A stretch of 64,000 nt of DNA from Sesamum alatum (taxonomy: Eukaryota > Streptophyta > Magnoliopsida > Lamiales > Pedaliaceae). Below the pieces are notes generated by a model. That model worked only from the letters and a program-made list of their open reading frames with translations. It was not told the DNA's origin and searched no databases. A program made the position numbers and the translations under genes. The stretch is taken from positions 23,793,636 through 23,857,635 of the forward strand of contig JACGWO010000002.1 in assembly GCA_034509735.1 (NCBI GenBank), written 5' to 3'. Below, in pieces: positions 19,908 through 32,744 of this stretch; the stretch's first letter is position 1; each line of letters opens with the position of its first letter.

Positions 19908-22180
19908 ATGGAGGAGACTACGGATTCTCGAACCACACCAAATGAATCTCAATCTGTTAGTGGATCCGGAGTAGGACAACCACCTCGAAGCAATCCAAGG
20001 CAGAAAAAAGACATAGCCTGGAAACACGTTACTGAAGCGACAACTAGTGATTGAAGAAAGATATTAACGTGTGATTATTGTCTCACTACGTTCAGAGGTG
20101 GAGGAATCAATAGAATGAAACAACATCTTGCTGGAGAAAAAGGGAATATAACAAGTTGCAAGAAAGTGCCTCCGGAAGTGAGATTTATGATTCAAGGCTC
20201 TTTGAAGGAAAATGCAGAAAGAGCAAAAGAAAAGCGAGGATCTTTAGAGCTTGATGAATATACCTTTGGCACGAGTTCACATGAAGTTGATGAATATGCT
20301 AACACGCCCCATTCTCAAAGAGAAAGCCACAAGTAACAAACAGAGCCAAGCAAGAAAAAGGGAAAAATGGGAGTGGACTCATTCTTCAAAACTGGTACTC
20401 GTGATCCTTTTCAACCTACTATCAAAGCTGCTTTACAAAGTAAAGAAAAATGGCATGATACTAATTTGGTTGTAGCTATGTGGTTTTATGATTCATGCAT
20501 TCCGTTAAATGCTTGCAATTCACCTTTCTTTCAAATTGCTATGAGTAAAGTTGCATCTATGGGTCATGAGTACACAGTGCCTAGTTATCATGCTTTGAGG
20601 GTTTCGCTTTTGAGAGATGCAAAAAAGCAAGTGTCATTGATTATTGATTCTTTTAGAAGTAAGTGGATAGAAACTGGTTGCACAATAATGGGTGATGGAT
20701 GGAAAGATTCTAGACAGAGGCCATTGGTTAACTTTTTGGTTTATTGTCCATCCAGAATATCTTTTATAAAATCTGTTGATGTGTCTGGTATTGACTCTAC
20801 AGCTGAAAATTTGTGTAATTTGTTAGCTGAAATTGTGGAAATGGTTGAAATGCAGAATGTGGTTCATTTAGTCACTGATAATGCAACTAATTATAAGGCG
20901 GTTGGGCGTTTACTTTCGAAAAAATATCCCACTATTTGTTGGTCGCCTTGTGCAGCTCACTGTATTAATTTGATCTTGAAAGATATTGGTGAGTTGTCTC
21001 ATGTCAGAGATTGTGCATTACTTGCATCAAAAGTGACTTGTTATATCTATAACAATAAATGGCCACTTAATTGGTTGAGGCAAAGAGAAGGGTGGACAGA
21101 GATTATCCGACCTGGAGATACTTGTTTTGCCACAACATTCATTGCATTGAAAAGTTTACATGATCATAAAGATGATTTGCAAGCAATGGTGACATGTCAA
21201 GATTTCAAAAGGTTTTTGAAGAAAGATGCGGTAAAACAAGTGAAACAAGTCATTTTGGATGAAAGGCTTTGGAATAACTGTAATATTATTGTCAGAGTTG
21301 GAACCCCTATTGTACGTTTGTTGCGAATTTGTGATTCTGATGAGAAGCCATCATTGGGGTATGTGTATGAAGACATGTATAGGGCAAGAAAAGCTATCAA
21401 AACCTTGTTTAGCAACAAAAAAAGGTTATATGAACAATACATTGATATTATCAATGCAAGATGGGATAAGATGTTGCGAAAAAGTTTGCATGCTGCCGCA
21501 TATTATTTGAACCCGGCTTTTCAGTATGATAAGGAATCTTTTTGCGAAAAGGCAAAGGTTATGGGGTGCTTTTGGATTATCTTGAAACCAGAGCTGGAAA
21601 TGTAAGCAACAAGGCTTACGCTGAGATATCACTCTACCGAGATCGCCAAAAGAGTTTTGCAAGACCAACTGCTTTGGCTATTGCTAGATCAACTCGACCT
21701 GGTAATATTTAATTTTGTATAATTATATTCTATTGATCATTTTTTAAATTTGAATTGCTTATTGATAATTTTTTCTGTTAGATGATTTGTGGAAATTATT
21801 TGGCCTTGATGCACCTAACCTACAAAAGTTGGCAATTAAAATTTTAAGTCAAACAGCTTCTTCTTCTGGATGCGAGCGGAATTGGAGTGTTTTTGAGCGT
21901 ATTCATACAAAAAGGAGAAATAGGTTGGAGCACCAAAGGTTGAATGATCTAGTTTATGTGCATTATAACTTGCGTCTGCAGAACAGGTATATATAATGTT
22001 TAGAATTAACTAAATTTATTTGTATACAATATAATAACTATATTTTCTCGTATTTGCAATATTGTAGTTAAATATAGCAAGAGACCTTACGCTCCTGTTG
22101 ATTATGAGTGCATTGACAAGACGGAATTTTGGATCGTTGAAGAAACTCCAGAAGGTGAACTTGACTATGATGATATTTAA
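19908..22180 (+). pseudogene. hAT transposase (BED zinc finger, DUF659, hAT dimerisation), broken
   Basis: ATG 19908 begins a frame with a BED-type zinc finger (cys-asp-tyr-cys near 20,075 and a later his) interrupted by TGA at 20052-20054. The same frame continues, is stopped at 20334-20336, and resumes to 21605. It covers the DUF659 domain with its asp-gly-trp (20,694-20,702) and thr-asp-asn-ala-thr-asn (20,875-20,892) blocks. A frameshift near 21,570 moves the coding into another frame. A short intron (about 21,702-21,781) leads to the dimerisation domain (21,787-21,990), where ser-ser-gly-cys-glu-arg-asn-trp-ser is clear. A second intron and a small acidic tail exon follow to about 22,180. 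It would catalyse cut-and-paste transposition. Terminal repeats and target duplication were not found. Confidence 0.85.
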
Positions 22181-22593
22181 AAAATGCTTGAGGAGGAAAT
22201 GCCAAGAAATGGGGAAGGATCAAATTTTGATCCATTGACAGGTTGGTTAAACTTATTTTTATTATTAGTATTATTATTATTACTATTATTTCAATAATAC
22301 ATTTTTATTATAACTTATTTTTTGTTAATTGTTTATTTCAAATCAAACAAACGATGTTGAGCCAATTGCAGAAGTTGATATTAAACAATTTTGGTCGTCA
22401 AAGTAGAAGTATTTATTACAATTTTAATGACAATGAAGATGATTCTGATTGAATTGATGATTTTCAAATTTATAGTACATTTGACTATTTCTTTTTAATT
22501 GTTTGTCTATTTAGTCAATATTTATGTTGAACTTATACACTTAGTATGTTTAATTGTTAGTATATTTACTTTAAGTTTGTTAATATATTAATG

Positions 22594-22668
22594 CATAATT
22601 ATATATATACATATATATAATTATTAGTATGTTTATTTATAATTATATATATACATATATATAATTAG
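22594..22668. repeat. Duplicated AT palindrome
   Basis: ATAATTATATATATACATAT, continuing as ATATATAATTA, appears twice about 44 bp apart. Each copy is nearly self-complementary and could extrude a hairpin. Confidence 0.7.
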
Positions 22669-22765
22669 GTCCGGATCAACCGATTTTTTAACTCTGATCC
22701 GACCGGTCGAACCAGTGACCCAGTAACTTGATCGGTCGATGCCCGGTCCGAGTCTAAAAACATTG
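22668..22765. mobile_element. Terminal part of a CCGGTC-rich MITE (probably hAT-type)
   Basis: Repeated short motifs GACCGGTCGAACC, GATCGGTCGA and CCGGTCCGAGTC, followed by TAAAAACATTG, resemble the ends of a common family of plant hAT MITEs. The opposite end was not found, so the extent is unknown. Confidence 0.4.
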
Positions 22766-23905
22766 GAGCTTTTCACCCTCAACCAGGTCAGATTATGGGT
22801 TAAATCTATATTTAAAAATGGGCCCAATGAATTACATCTAAAAGCTTGAAGCATTCCAAGAGCGATCATGAACAGTAATGAAATGATCCTAAATCGAGCT
22901 TTTCTGGATTGGTCCGTACGCTCACCTTGAGCTAGTTCTCACCATAAGCTCTAACCCTTTTCAGGTTCTTAGTATACTGCCTGTCTTATGTAGAGATCAC
23001 AACAAACTAAATTCCTTGCATGCTTTTGCATTCAGCCTACCACACACTACAATCCACAATTCTGCATGATTAGTGATCCGTAAAATTCAAATATGTGCGG
23101 TCTGATCGCCTGGAGGATGGGACCCTAAAACACGATACAAAGTTTTAATCTAACGAGAATACGCAAATGGATGAAATGCCTGTAACGAGAATTCATCAAT
23201 AACTCGGTGGGAAAATGAAAAAAGGAACATAGAATAATGCAAGAAACAAGAACTTATTAATGAATGTGAATACAAAAAACAACATAAGTACGTGAGAGCC
23301 AGTTTATCTGTGCCCACGGTAGCTGGTAAAGATTAGTGTTAAGACAACAAAAAAATCAGTAGCGGGAGTAATGAGACTTTTGCATGCATCAGGTAACAAC
23401 TACATCTATTAACAGAAGTCAACACTTCTAAACCAGACCACTGCAAAAATTCTTACAACTGTAAATTGTAGAAATTGCTTTTCAAGCAACCAACTCCAAA
23501 ATAACACACTCTCGATTGTCCTCGCGTGAAGATTTTGATGCCGCAAAAAACGTATAATCATTCATTATGATTACTTAAAAGGGGCTGGGATGCCAAACCT
23601 GCAACGATAGAATATATACAATGATTTGTACTTTGAATAGTGGGTATTGACAAGCAAAATAGCTGACTTCTGAAATTCAAAACAGAGCTTGTGTAGCAAC
23701 TACGCAATTCTCTGAATTGAGAGGATTTGTGTAAAGCAACAAGAAAGTTCTAAGATGTCAAGAACATGCAGCAGTTCCTTGTTCACAAGCATATGTGCGT
23801 TCCATAAGAGAGTAATTTGTTCAAGGCGTGTTGCTATATAGGCCACGTACTAGAACTTCATGTATAATGCAATAGATGCAACAAAAAAGCATTTAATTTT
23901 TAATA

Positions 23906-23945
23906 ATAATTCTTTTATTACACTAATAATTCTTTTATTACACTA
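23906..23945. repeat. Exact 20-bp tandem duplication
   Basis: ATAATTCTTTTATTACACTA occurs twice in direct succession without mismatch. Confidence 0.95.
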
Positions 23946-24408
23946 AAGACATGAAGAAAGGATGAAGCCAACAAATTTACGACTTAACTTAGACATATGA
24001 TCAATTCTACAAATTCCAAACATTCAAAAATTGTTAAGTAAAATTTTCAACAGAAAAAGCATCGTTTGTTTTTGTGAAAATATTCCATAATTTAACCCTA
24101 TCAAGACTAATTCTGTAATCTGGATAATTTGTCTTGATGAATTTGAAAATTTAAATCCAAATAAAAAAATTACATATAGCTTATATCGCAATTATTACAC
24201 ATTAAAAAGTCACAGCAAATTTTTGAAATAAACCTAACTCATATAACGATTCAACAATATATAAAAGTATAAGGCCATCAATGAGCTTGACCAACTAGAA
24301 GCTCGTGTACCAGAGGATATTGAATTACATTAATGTGTTAATTCTTATCTAAAATTCTAATTGTAGAAATTTTTAATGTGTTTATTGACTGTCACAAATT
24401 TTTTCTAT

Positions 24409-24565
24409 TAATAATTAGTTTATTCGAATTCTTTAGGATAAACTTTCAGATTCTAAAACTATAATCTACAGAATATCCCACAAAATTTTCTATTAATAAT
24501 TAGTTTATTAAAATTCTTTTGGATAAACTTTTAGATTCTAAAACTAATCTAAAGAATCTACAATT
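24409..24565. repeat. Direct repeat of about 75 bp, two copies
   Basis: Both copies start TCTATTAATAATTAGTTTAT and continue through GGATAAACTTT.AGATTCTAAAACTA. They begin near 24,409 and 24,491 and differ by a few substitutions and small indels. Confidence 0.8.
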
Positions 24566-26003
24566 GCAGAAATATTTAAACTATCCAAACAATAGTTCTT
24601 AAGTTGGAAATCTTATTGCAATAAAATTTGGAGTATATGAAAACAATTATAAATTTTTCTAAAATATTTTTAATGTTGTGAAATTGTATGAATAGTATAT
24701 TTGATAGCTTTGTGCTCACGTTTATGATTTTGCCTTTCAATTCCATCAGGAACGGACTTGAAGGATTAGGGGGGCAAAATGTAATATTCAACTTAAATCG
24801 AAGACTATTTGTGGTTTTTGCCATAGTTTAGTCAAGCCAAAAGTTGGCAGACCAAAACTACTTTATTGGCAAAACCTAAGGGTCGCGTACCAACTTATAT
24901 AGTCCATTTAAACAAAGAGAAAAAATTAGATGAGTCCATTTAAACTAAGAGAAAAAAACTCAAAAGAAGATGACCAACTAACAATTAATGAGGGAATTCC
25001 AACTACAGAAGGAAAGATAAGAGAACACTAACCTGAAGTAACAAAGTTGAATTACATATATCATATCTTATCTTCTTAGGTCAATGGAGAAGACAGAAAC
25101 TCAGTTCACATCATCTCTCTCCTTTCCTTACTGCCTTTTCTTACTAACGATTGTGTGTTCTCTATTCTATGTTTCAATAGAAGATACCCCCACCCACCCT
25201 CCCTCAAAAAAAAAAAAAAAAAAAAAAGAGAGAGAGAAATATACCATATATATGCTTTTGTTAAAATATCAAATTTCCTTGCACCACATATCTCGATGCC
25301 TATGTAGCATATCCAGCTAAATATACCACTGTTACCCCACATCCAAGATTAACACCAGACTCCAGCAACCAGACATTTCACCGATGAGAACGTTTGCTCT
25401 GATCATCTGTTAACCCGACTTTTCTATCCAAAAGGGATTTGCAGAATATCTAATTAAGTCTAGTTGCTAGTTGTTTTCTTGTCCCTACATTAAGGAATAT
25501 CCGGGTCTTGGCATATAATAGTGATGTCTATATTAGAACAGCTTAATGTTTCATGGATGTAATATTTTGGCTGTTGAGGCTATTTATCAAAATCTTTTCC
25601 TGCGTCAGGTATCAATTCTCTTGAGTATCTAGACAAATTCAGATCCAATAAATTGATCAGAAGGACACTCTATCCATTTTATTCTGCACAGGAACCTGGA
25701 CAGGAACCTAGATCGGACTCCCCTCTCCTACAGAAATAACATTTACGTGTCTGTGCTATCAATCCCGGGAACTAACTCTCTTCGATAAAGAGAATGGTGT
25801 CCTTCACCACACTCTGAGAGTGAAATAATGGAGTATGTTTTATGCAGGGCTCAAACTGCCCTAAATTATGCTATGTATTACAGTTGAGAGTTTTTTCCAG
25901 TATGTCATGCAAGTTAATCGAAGGATGCTTCTAGGGCACACTATAAATCAAGCACTGATGTATCATGGCATAAGACATGGCGGCCATCCCTGCACACAAC
26001 CCA

Positions 26004-29000
26004 TTAGATGTGAACATTTGTTTCAACTTCACCATCATCTCTATTTGCAGTAACACCTATTATTACATGATAAAAGAATTAATGATAATATGAAACATAC
26101 TGCAAACGTTTTCTTTTCTTCGCAACATTATATGTCAAAAAAACATGATTATTTTCTTGAGCTACAGAATTACGAGTGATATTAAAGATCAGCTAGATAT
26201 GCATGTCCTCGCACATGCAATGCCCAGAATAACATGTAGCTTTTGATCCACACATCAATAAAATGATGGAGAGGCCCAAAATTACTTGGAAGCAAAATAA
26301 GAAAGGAATATTACCTGCAAGATTAGTTTGTTCATTGGATGATTGTTTGGAGAATTTCTCTTTTATTTCAATAATAACCAAATGAGTCAAAAGCAGTCCA
26401 GCCGCAAAAGCACCAATTATTAGCATAGAGAAAACTGCATCCCAACTCATTGATGAAAGAATTCCAGTCAAAAGAGGACCTATAGCAGCACCAATAGATC
26501 CAGTTCCATCAATGATGGCTGTAACTGTCGCCAGTGCTCGAGAATCACCTTTTAAAGAACTGTGAGTACCAAGGTCGGCAGAGACTGCAGTTGTTATAAG
26601 TGCATATGGCCCATTTACAAGTAGGCCCGTTATCATCATAAGAACAATGTTCATGACTTTTGACATGCTTCCATATTTGCGGTACAAAAGCATAGAAGGG
26701 ATTGCAATATACATGAAGCTAGCAGCCGTAGTAGCTCGAGCTCTGAGTTTATCAGATATATAACCAGCCATCACTCCTCCAATTATTCCTCCAACGTCAA
26801 ATAGAGTAGAGAGATTTCCTGCAGACTTCACTGACATATACTGTCCCTCAATAGCTGTACCAAGATGCAAATAGCCCAGATGAGAATGGAGAAATGTAAA
26901 ATGCCGCAGATAAAACCCTCCACAAACAAAATAATACCATATGTATTTGCACAATATATTTGTTCATGAAATACTTGTACTGCATTAACTGTGAAAAAAA
27001 CAGTTTTGGTAATTGGAAGAGAGAATATTTCCACACGTATTCAGAAGCTAGAATTACATCTGTATCCAGTGAATACATGCACTCAATAGAAGCAAACTTT
27101 CATGACAGTTAGAGATCATAGGAGAAATGTTCAGAAAAGGAATTAGTCAAGTTGGGGATTTTAAACTTTATTAATGCGCATGATTCCATGAAGAAAGAAT
27201 ATTCAATCTACTTGTTTCTTGTCACAACTGCATTTCCAGTAACTAGTCAGAATTATTATTCAACACAGGAGGCATGTAAAACATTAAAAATGATATAATT
27301 ACATAGGCACTTTTAAAGTTTGTTCAAATTACAAAAAACCCAAACCTCTTGCCTAACTACACTGACACTCCTGTTGAAGACCTTTCTGTTGTAGATGCCC
27401 TTCTGAAATTTTCACATCTAGAATTTGATAATGTTGGCAAAAGATTTAGTACTTTCCAATTAATTTATTAATTCCTCTTCTTTTCCGTTTTAAAAATATG
27501 TTATTACTATTTAACTAAGTTATTTCCAATTAATAATGATTAACAAATAACTTAATTATGTAAATAAATTTTAGCAAGGGATATAGAACCATGTCTTTTA
27601 TTTCTTAACTAGAAATTAACTATATCAAATGTATAATTAATCAAGTAATTATAGAAAAAGGAAATTGCAATCCATCTCTCCTCCTCATGTAACACTAATT
27701 AGTGATAAAGATAAATTAACTATGACTAAATATATAATTGACGAAGGAAATACATTAAAAAAAATACAAAATTCACCTTTTCAACTTTAACTAATTATTA
27801 ACTAACTAATAACATAAGAATTATTTGATTAATTTTCAACTATAAATACTCCCTAAATTATCTTTCAACCAAAATGGAGTTTTAGAAGAAAGCTGAAGAA
27901 AACGATTATGAGTGTGTTTACAGAATTGCCAAAAGTATTGGTTGAGAGTTAGTTACAAGATGGTTATATATGAGAAAAGAATTTCTATTTTAGAAAATGA
28001 AATCTTTTAGGCTGTACCACAAAGGAAATAAGTGTGGCAAATTTAAGGAAACAAAGAGTACCCCGAGCTATTTAATTGCAGCTACATTTCTTGATAAAAT
28101 GGAATTAATAAATTATAAGTAACCAACTTTCACTAATTAATAATTAACAGCTGATTAATTAATCAAACTGATAACTTGAACTAATCAAATAACTGAATTT
28201 AAAAATTGGAAAAAAAAAATCGCTACAGCATGAAAAATGTAGTTATATTGATTTCCCATAGCAGAATTGAGCTATTTTTAGGACGAGAAGTAATTTTTAA
28301 GTAATTAAATATTGAACATGAAAAGAAAAAAAAGTACCTATAATTAATTACAAAATTTAATTAAGTAAAAGATTAATATATTAAAGTGTACGTAATATTT
28401 TTTTTCTTTTATTTTTCAGTTATTACATTTTTACATTTTTTCTTGTTTATTACATTTTTACTTTGTTCCTTCATCTGCAACCTTCCAACCCTCCACTGCA
28501 ACAGACAGCCAACTCCCCATTATAGCGTCCTCCAATCCCAATCTAACAACCGAGACCACCTCAGCTAAGCCAGACAAGCCTCCGCGCACTCCTGCCACCC
28601 AAACACCAACCATTCTATGTAGTATACATCTAAGTATGTCTCTGCATTTAATACATATATATAATGATTGTTTACACATATATATTAGATATATATAAAT
28701 GTATTGATCTTCACATATAAAGAGACATTTATATAAGTCGAAGAGAAGAGAGAGGCAGTTATTCTGTAAATTTAAAAATTTTAGGGAAATGGACTAAGTT
28801 TTCTGTGTTATTTTAATTTTAGTCATGTATTTTTTATTTTTCTGGCTACTTAATGGAGAGGTAAACGTTGCTTTTCATCCTTTCCGGCCAATTCTTTGGC
28901 TAACAAACTCTAAGAGGTGATATCAGCCTAATTGTAGAGAGGAAAAGGTACGGTTTTCAGTAACTTCATCGAATGACAAGCCATGTCTTAGATAATTATC

Positions 29001-31850
29001 TCTGAATAGTATCCCTTCTCTGAAAGCTTGAACTGTTATATAAGAGGGCCATTTAATGAAATGGAATTCCCTTCTCTGAAAGCTTGAACTGTTATATAAG
29101 AGCGCCATTTAATGAAACAGAATTTTATTGAGGCTGGAACTTTAAGTATTTATTCTTACAGCTTTCTTCATATATTTCTTACTAGAAACCAGCAAGGATA
29201 AAATTGAAGACTTCTCTAACACCCTGACCTTTGTTATAATACAGCTTTTCAGTACAAAGAGTCTGTATTAATACTGCAATCTTTACTGTTGACCTCAGGG
29301 CTTTCTTCATACATTTCTTATTAAAAGGACGTAAGGATAGCAATAGGATGAGGAAGGTAAGGATAAAAATTGGAGATGAAGGCACAGTTCAGGTAGCCCA
29401 AACTTTCTTTTGTAAGCTGAGTAGGTATTTTTATGCTCAATTCAGCATCTTCATCATAAATGTTTGGCAGTCCCAAATGTGGTTCTATTTGTTCCTTTAT
29501 AAGACAGTGGTTGGGACCTACTTAAGTGCACAGAAGAACCTTCTCTTTTATATTTAGACACTTGATCAAATATAGAGTATCCCCGTGTTCAGTTATTTCA
29601 AGTCATTTTTAGGTTGAGCAAAGACCTTGGAATTGCTTCTAGATTTTTGAGCTTACTGGCCTCAAGTTGCCAAAAGAATTGAGATACAGCTCAGGTTGGG
29701 AGAATATGGTTAAACTACAGGAACTAATTGCACTATAGCAGCCCAGCAATGATAAACTTCAATCAAGAAGGGACTGTTATCTCATGAAATAAGCCATGAC
29801 TAAGAGATACCACATCTACTACATTTAGAAGGTTCTGAAGAGGATTGGAACTATTAACTGGCCAAGTAATCAGCAGAAAGAGGATAGCAACCTAACCAAA
29901 CTCCATTTCTCATCAGCTAATCCACGAACGTTGTGTGGCTCTCATATAAGTATTCCTCAACTCTAACCTGTCTTTGGCAGTTATAACTGCTTTCCTTCTG
30001 AAGTAGACACAGTGAGAACATATTTCTATGAGTAAATGCTCATCGCAGTTACTTAGGTACAAAGATAACTAAAATAAGAATATTGAATGAGAAATTCACA
30101 TAGATCATTTAATGAAGACATATTTCGACCAACAAGTGCAAGCGTATGACGGCACTATTTCTGTGCTAAGAATAAGAAGTATAGTAACTTATGAAAGAAG
30201 TTGAAATCAAAATGTTGCAATCTTGAGAAAAAATCTTCAGAAAGTCCGACATAGTTCTATCTGAAAGTGTTTTCATGTTCTTTAATTAGGTTATTGCACT
30301 ACAATGAAAGAAGGTACAAGGAGATCCCATGCAGTTTATACAAAAATCCGATCTCCCTACAAAAGAATACTCCTGCCCAGTGTTCAACCAAGCTCAACTG
30401 TCAAAGGAGAGAGGCTCTCTTATATTCCACTAATCATTTTGTTTTTGTTGCCTAAGGTAGAGTAAGTGTGTTCTGATTCTGTCACTAGTCACTTGAAATT
30501 GATAAGCCCTATTACATTTTCCATCGACGACGCCATACACAAACATTTCAGTTAATCTCATAGGCATAAGCCAATAAACACAATGTTCAAGAAAGCGTTT
30601 GAGCTAAAAATTACATCCACAGACACATAGACCAAGAATGTTGCTTCATCTATGAATCACATTGGGATTGATATAAGCTGTAATAATACAGGTGATTGAT
30701 TCCTGAAGACTGTGACATATGTACAGGTTAAAATGATTAGAACAAGCAAACCTCTAATAAGATATTAATAAATAGATTGGAGTAGAAACTTACCAGTCTG
30801 ACTAAGGTAGAATGGCAACCAATACAGGAATGTGTATGCAACCATCTTCGCAAAGAAGAGACAGAGTGCAAATGGAATAACTCCAGGTATTAAACAAGCC
30901 TCGAGGAGTCCAATACTTCTCTTACTTCCAGAAGTTCTGTTGTGTTCACAGTTCTGCCCATTTCCAGCCAAGGGCTCTTTTGATATCTGGGCTTCCTCAT
31001 CTCGGGGTAAAGATACAACCTTCACAGGTGTACCATCTACAACAGGGAATCCAACATCTTCAGGGTAAGCAGCCAAGAATAGATATACTATTATCCCGCT
31101 CAGGAAAATAAATGCGCCCGGAAGAATAAAAGACCATCCCCACCCATACTGCAAAACACTAGCAGCAAGTAATGATCCACTAATATTTCCAATTGAAGTG
31201 TGAGCATTCCAAACACCCATTATCAATCCTCTCTTCCTCTTGCCGAACCAATTACCAATAACAGCGACAACTGAAGGCCAACCAGTGGCTTGGAACAAAC
31301 CAGCAACCATTTGCATCACCAAATAAAACCCAAAAACATGAACATCCAAAAAGTAACCCATTCCAAATAACCCTACAAAAATACCACTGCCAACCATTCC
31401 AGTAGTCAGGAATATACGGAGGTCCAATTTATCCCCCAAATGTCCTGCCACATACATTCCAATCGAATAACAAGCAAGGAATGCCACATCAATCTCGCCC
31501 AATTTCGAAGTCCCATCCTTCCGATTAAAAGGAGCCCAACCCTTGCCTTTCTTCAAATCATCCTCGTCTAAGCTACTACTGGTCGCCATGCGCTCTCTCT
31601 CGATGAAGACATCGCCAACGGGCCACGGACTAAACCCGGTTGAATTAGAACTCGGGTCTGGGTCCAGAACACTCTTTACTATACTACTGGGTTTTCTAGA
31701 AGCATGGTAAGCAGTATAAGCTATGAATGTAACCAACAAAACAACGTACCTGTATGTGGTTATACTCCAGTCTTTTCCCCTGATACTCCTAATTAGCAAA
31801 ATCCCAGGTGGGTTTCTCCTGTTATTATCCATCGCTCTCCAACTAGACAT
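26004..31850 (-). CDS. Putative glycerol-3-phosphate transporter (MFS), 3 exons
   Basis: Exons on the minus strand: 31850-30794, 26854-26315 and, less surely, 26056-26004. Joined they give 550 codons without a stop (549 aa), close to plant family members. Exon 1 to exon 2 uses GTAAGT and ACAG and joins in phase within a conserved leu-ser-gln-thr block. Exon 1 holds the N-terminal ser/tyr-his-ala-ser-arg-lys-pro signature and the gly-asn-trp-phe-gly-lys-arg ... trp-asn-ala-his-thr-ser-ile-gly-asn motif. A hydrophilic loop (residues about 260-320) and then the C-terminal helices follow. Exon 2 has the leu-phe-asp-val-gly-gly and gly-asp-ser-arg-ala-leu-ala motifs. The protein is related to bacterial GlpT antiporters; the plant G3Pp proteins are predicted membrane carriers and some are phosphate-responsive. 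ATG 31850 was chosen as the first in frame; 31832 is an alternative. No damage is seen, so the gene is probably active. Confidence 0.85.
26857..30793 (-). other. Large first coding intron of the transporter gene (3.9 kb)
   Basis: GT at 30793-30792 and AG at 26856-26855 bound the intron. It is AT-rich and without a convincing gene or complete mobile element. A 56-bp tandem duplication lies at 29012-29123. Confidence 0.8.
29012..29123. repeat. 56-bp tandem duplication in the transporter intron
   Basis: Copies at 29012-29067 and 29068-29123 both begin TCCCTTCTCTGAAAGCTTGA and differ at only a few bases. Confidence 0.92.
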
Positions 31851-32139
31851 GTTTTCAAGCACCTAAAAGTCGTAAAACTTACAACATTGTTGAAAGTGAA
31901 AGCTGAAACCTGATCAGACAAAAAATGTTGCAAAAAAAAAACAGCTATATGATTGGAATTTAAAGCATCAAACGATTCAGATTGCGTTGAACTTTGACAA
32001 ACGTTAAGCATCAACGACAATTTTTTCCTAATTTTTATGAAATTCTTGAATTCTCTATGTATGGGATCCGAGATGCCGAGGGCATGTTTATGTGTGAAGG
32101 GAGAAGGGAAATGAGCAGAGCGAGGGTGGCGGGAGGAAA

Positions 32140-32233
32140 ACACGTAAGCGTGGAGGGACACGTGGGAAAACCTTGCATATTTCGAACTCTGCTAGTTCGG
32201 CGCCGCTCATACGGTCCAACGCTAGTTTATATA
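32140..32233 (-). promoter_or_regulatory. Putative core promoter of the transporter gene
   Basis: On the minus strand TATATAAA lies at 32233-32226, about 380 bp before the ATG. ACGTG motifs (CCACGTGTCC at about 32,165-32,156 and TTACGTGT at about 32,145-32,138) follow it and may lie in the 5' UTR. A TTTTAG|G acceptor-like site just before the ATG (about 31,863) allows for a 5' UTR intron. The outer boundary of a 28.9-kb transposon nest is only about 150 bp upstream of the TATA box. Confidence 0.5.
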
Positions 32234-32379
32234 ATAATAAATAAATTGGAGACTTCCCACTCGACTCGAGTATTTCTGGTCGTTTACTTGTTAAAAATAG
32301 AATTAAATATAAATTACGTTAAATATCCAAAATATCCTCTTAAATTATAAAACATATAAAATTGGCCCTTATAATTTGC

Positions 32380-32540
32380 AGGCTTATTTAATAAAATAAT
32401 ATAAAATAATATTAAATTAAAAGCAATAACACTTTTAGGGCAAGTCGCACTAAATTATTTTATTTTAAATTTAATATGAAGTCGAACTCGAGTCGCACTC
32501 TGTGAGTGTGACTCCAAGTTGCACTCACGAAGTTCGACCT
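32380..32540 (+). repeat. MULE left terminal inverted region
   Basis: It pairs with the reverse complement of about 61,150-61,288. It carries GTCGCACT and GTCGAACT motifs in both orientations (32,444-32,542), which could be transposase-binding sites. Confidence 0.7.
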
Positions 32541-32744
32541 TTTTTTTAATTTTAATAATTTAAATTTTATCATTAATAATTTAATAATTAAATTATAAAT
32601 TTAACTAATTTTATTTATTCATTATTTTATTTATTATTATTGATATTGATATTTGATAATAATTAGCAATAATAAATTTAAAATTAATTTATTGAAAAAA
32701 ATATTATCAACTATTACAAATATTATTTATGGTCAACGGCCCCG

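Larger units (their letters stand above)
22766..26003. other. Intergenic region, no gene seen
   Basis: AT-rich sequence downstream of the transporter gene. Contents are short direct repeats (listed separately) and a run of about 23 A followed by GA units at 25,206-25,235. No open frame looks protein-coding and no RNA gene was recognised. The transporter 3' UTR and poly(A) site should lie in the last few hundred bases. Confidence 0.6.

Noticed and set aside
25084..25342. Two 78-codon frames across the poly(A) run
   Set aside because: Low-complexity lys or phe runs from a homopolymer, on opposite strands, with no family resemblance.
26193..26954. A 253-codon frame as a separate membrane protein
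   Set aside because: It is exon 2 of the transporter plus intron read-through on both sides; splice sites and family alignment explain it.
31793..32161. A 122-codon frame upstream of and overlapping transporter exon 1
   Set aside because: It begins at GTG, runs out of frame with the transporter and has no recognisable features; most likely 5' UTR.
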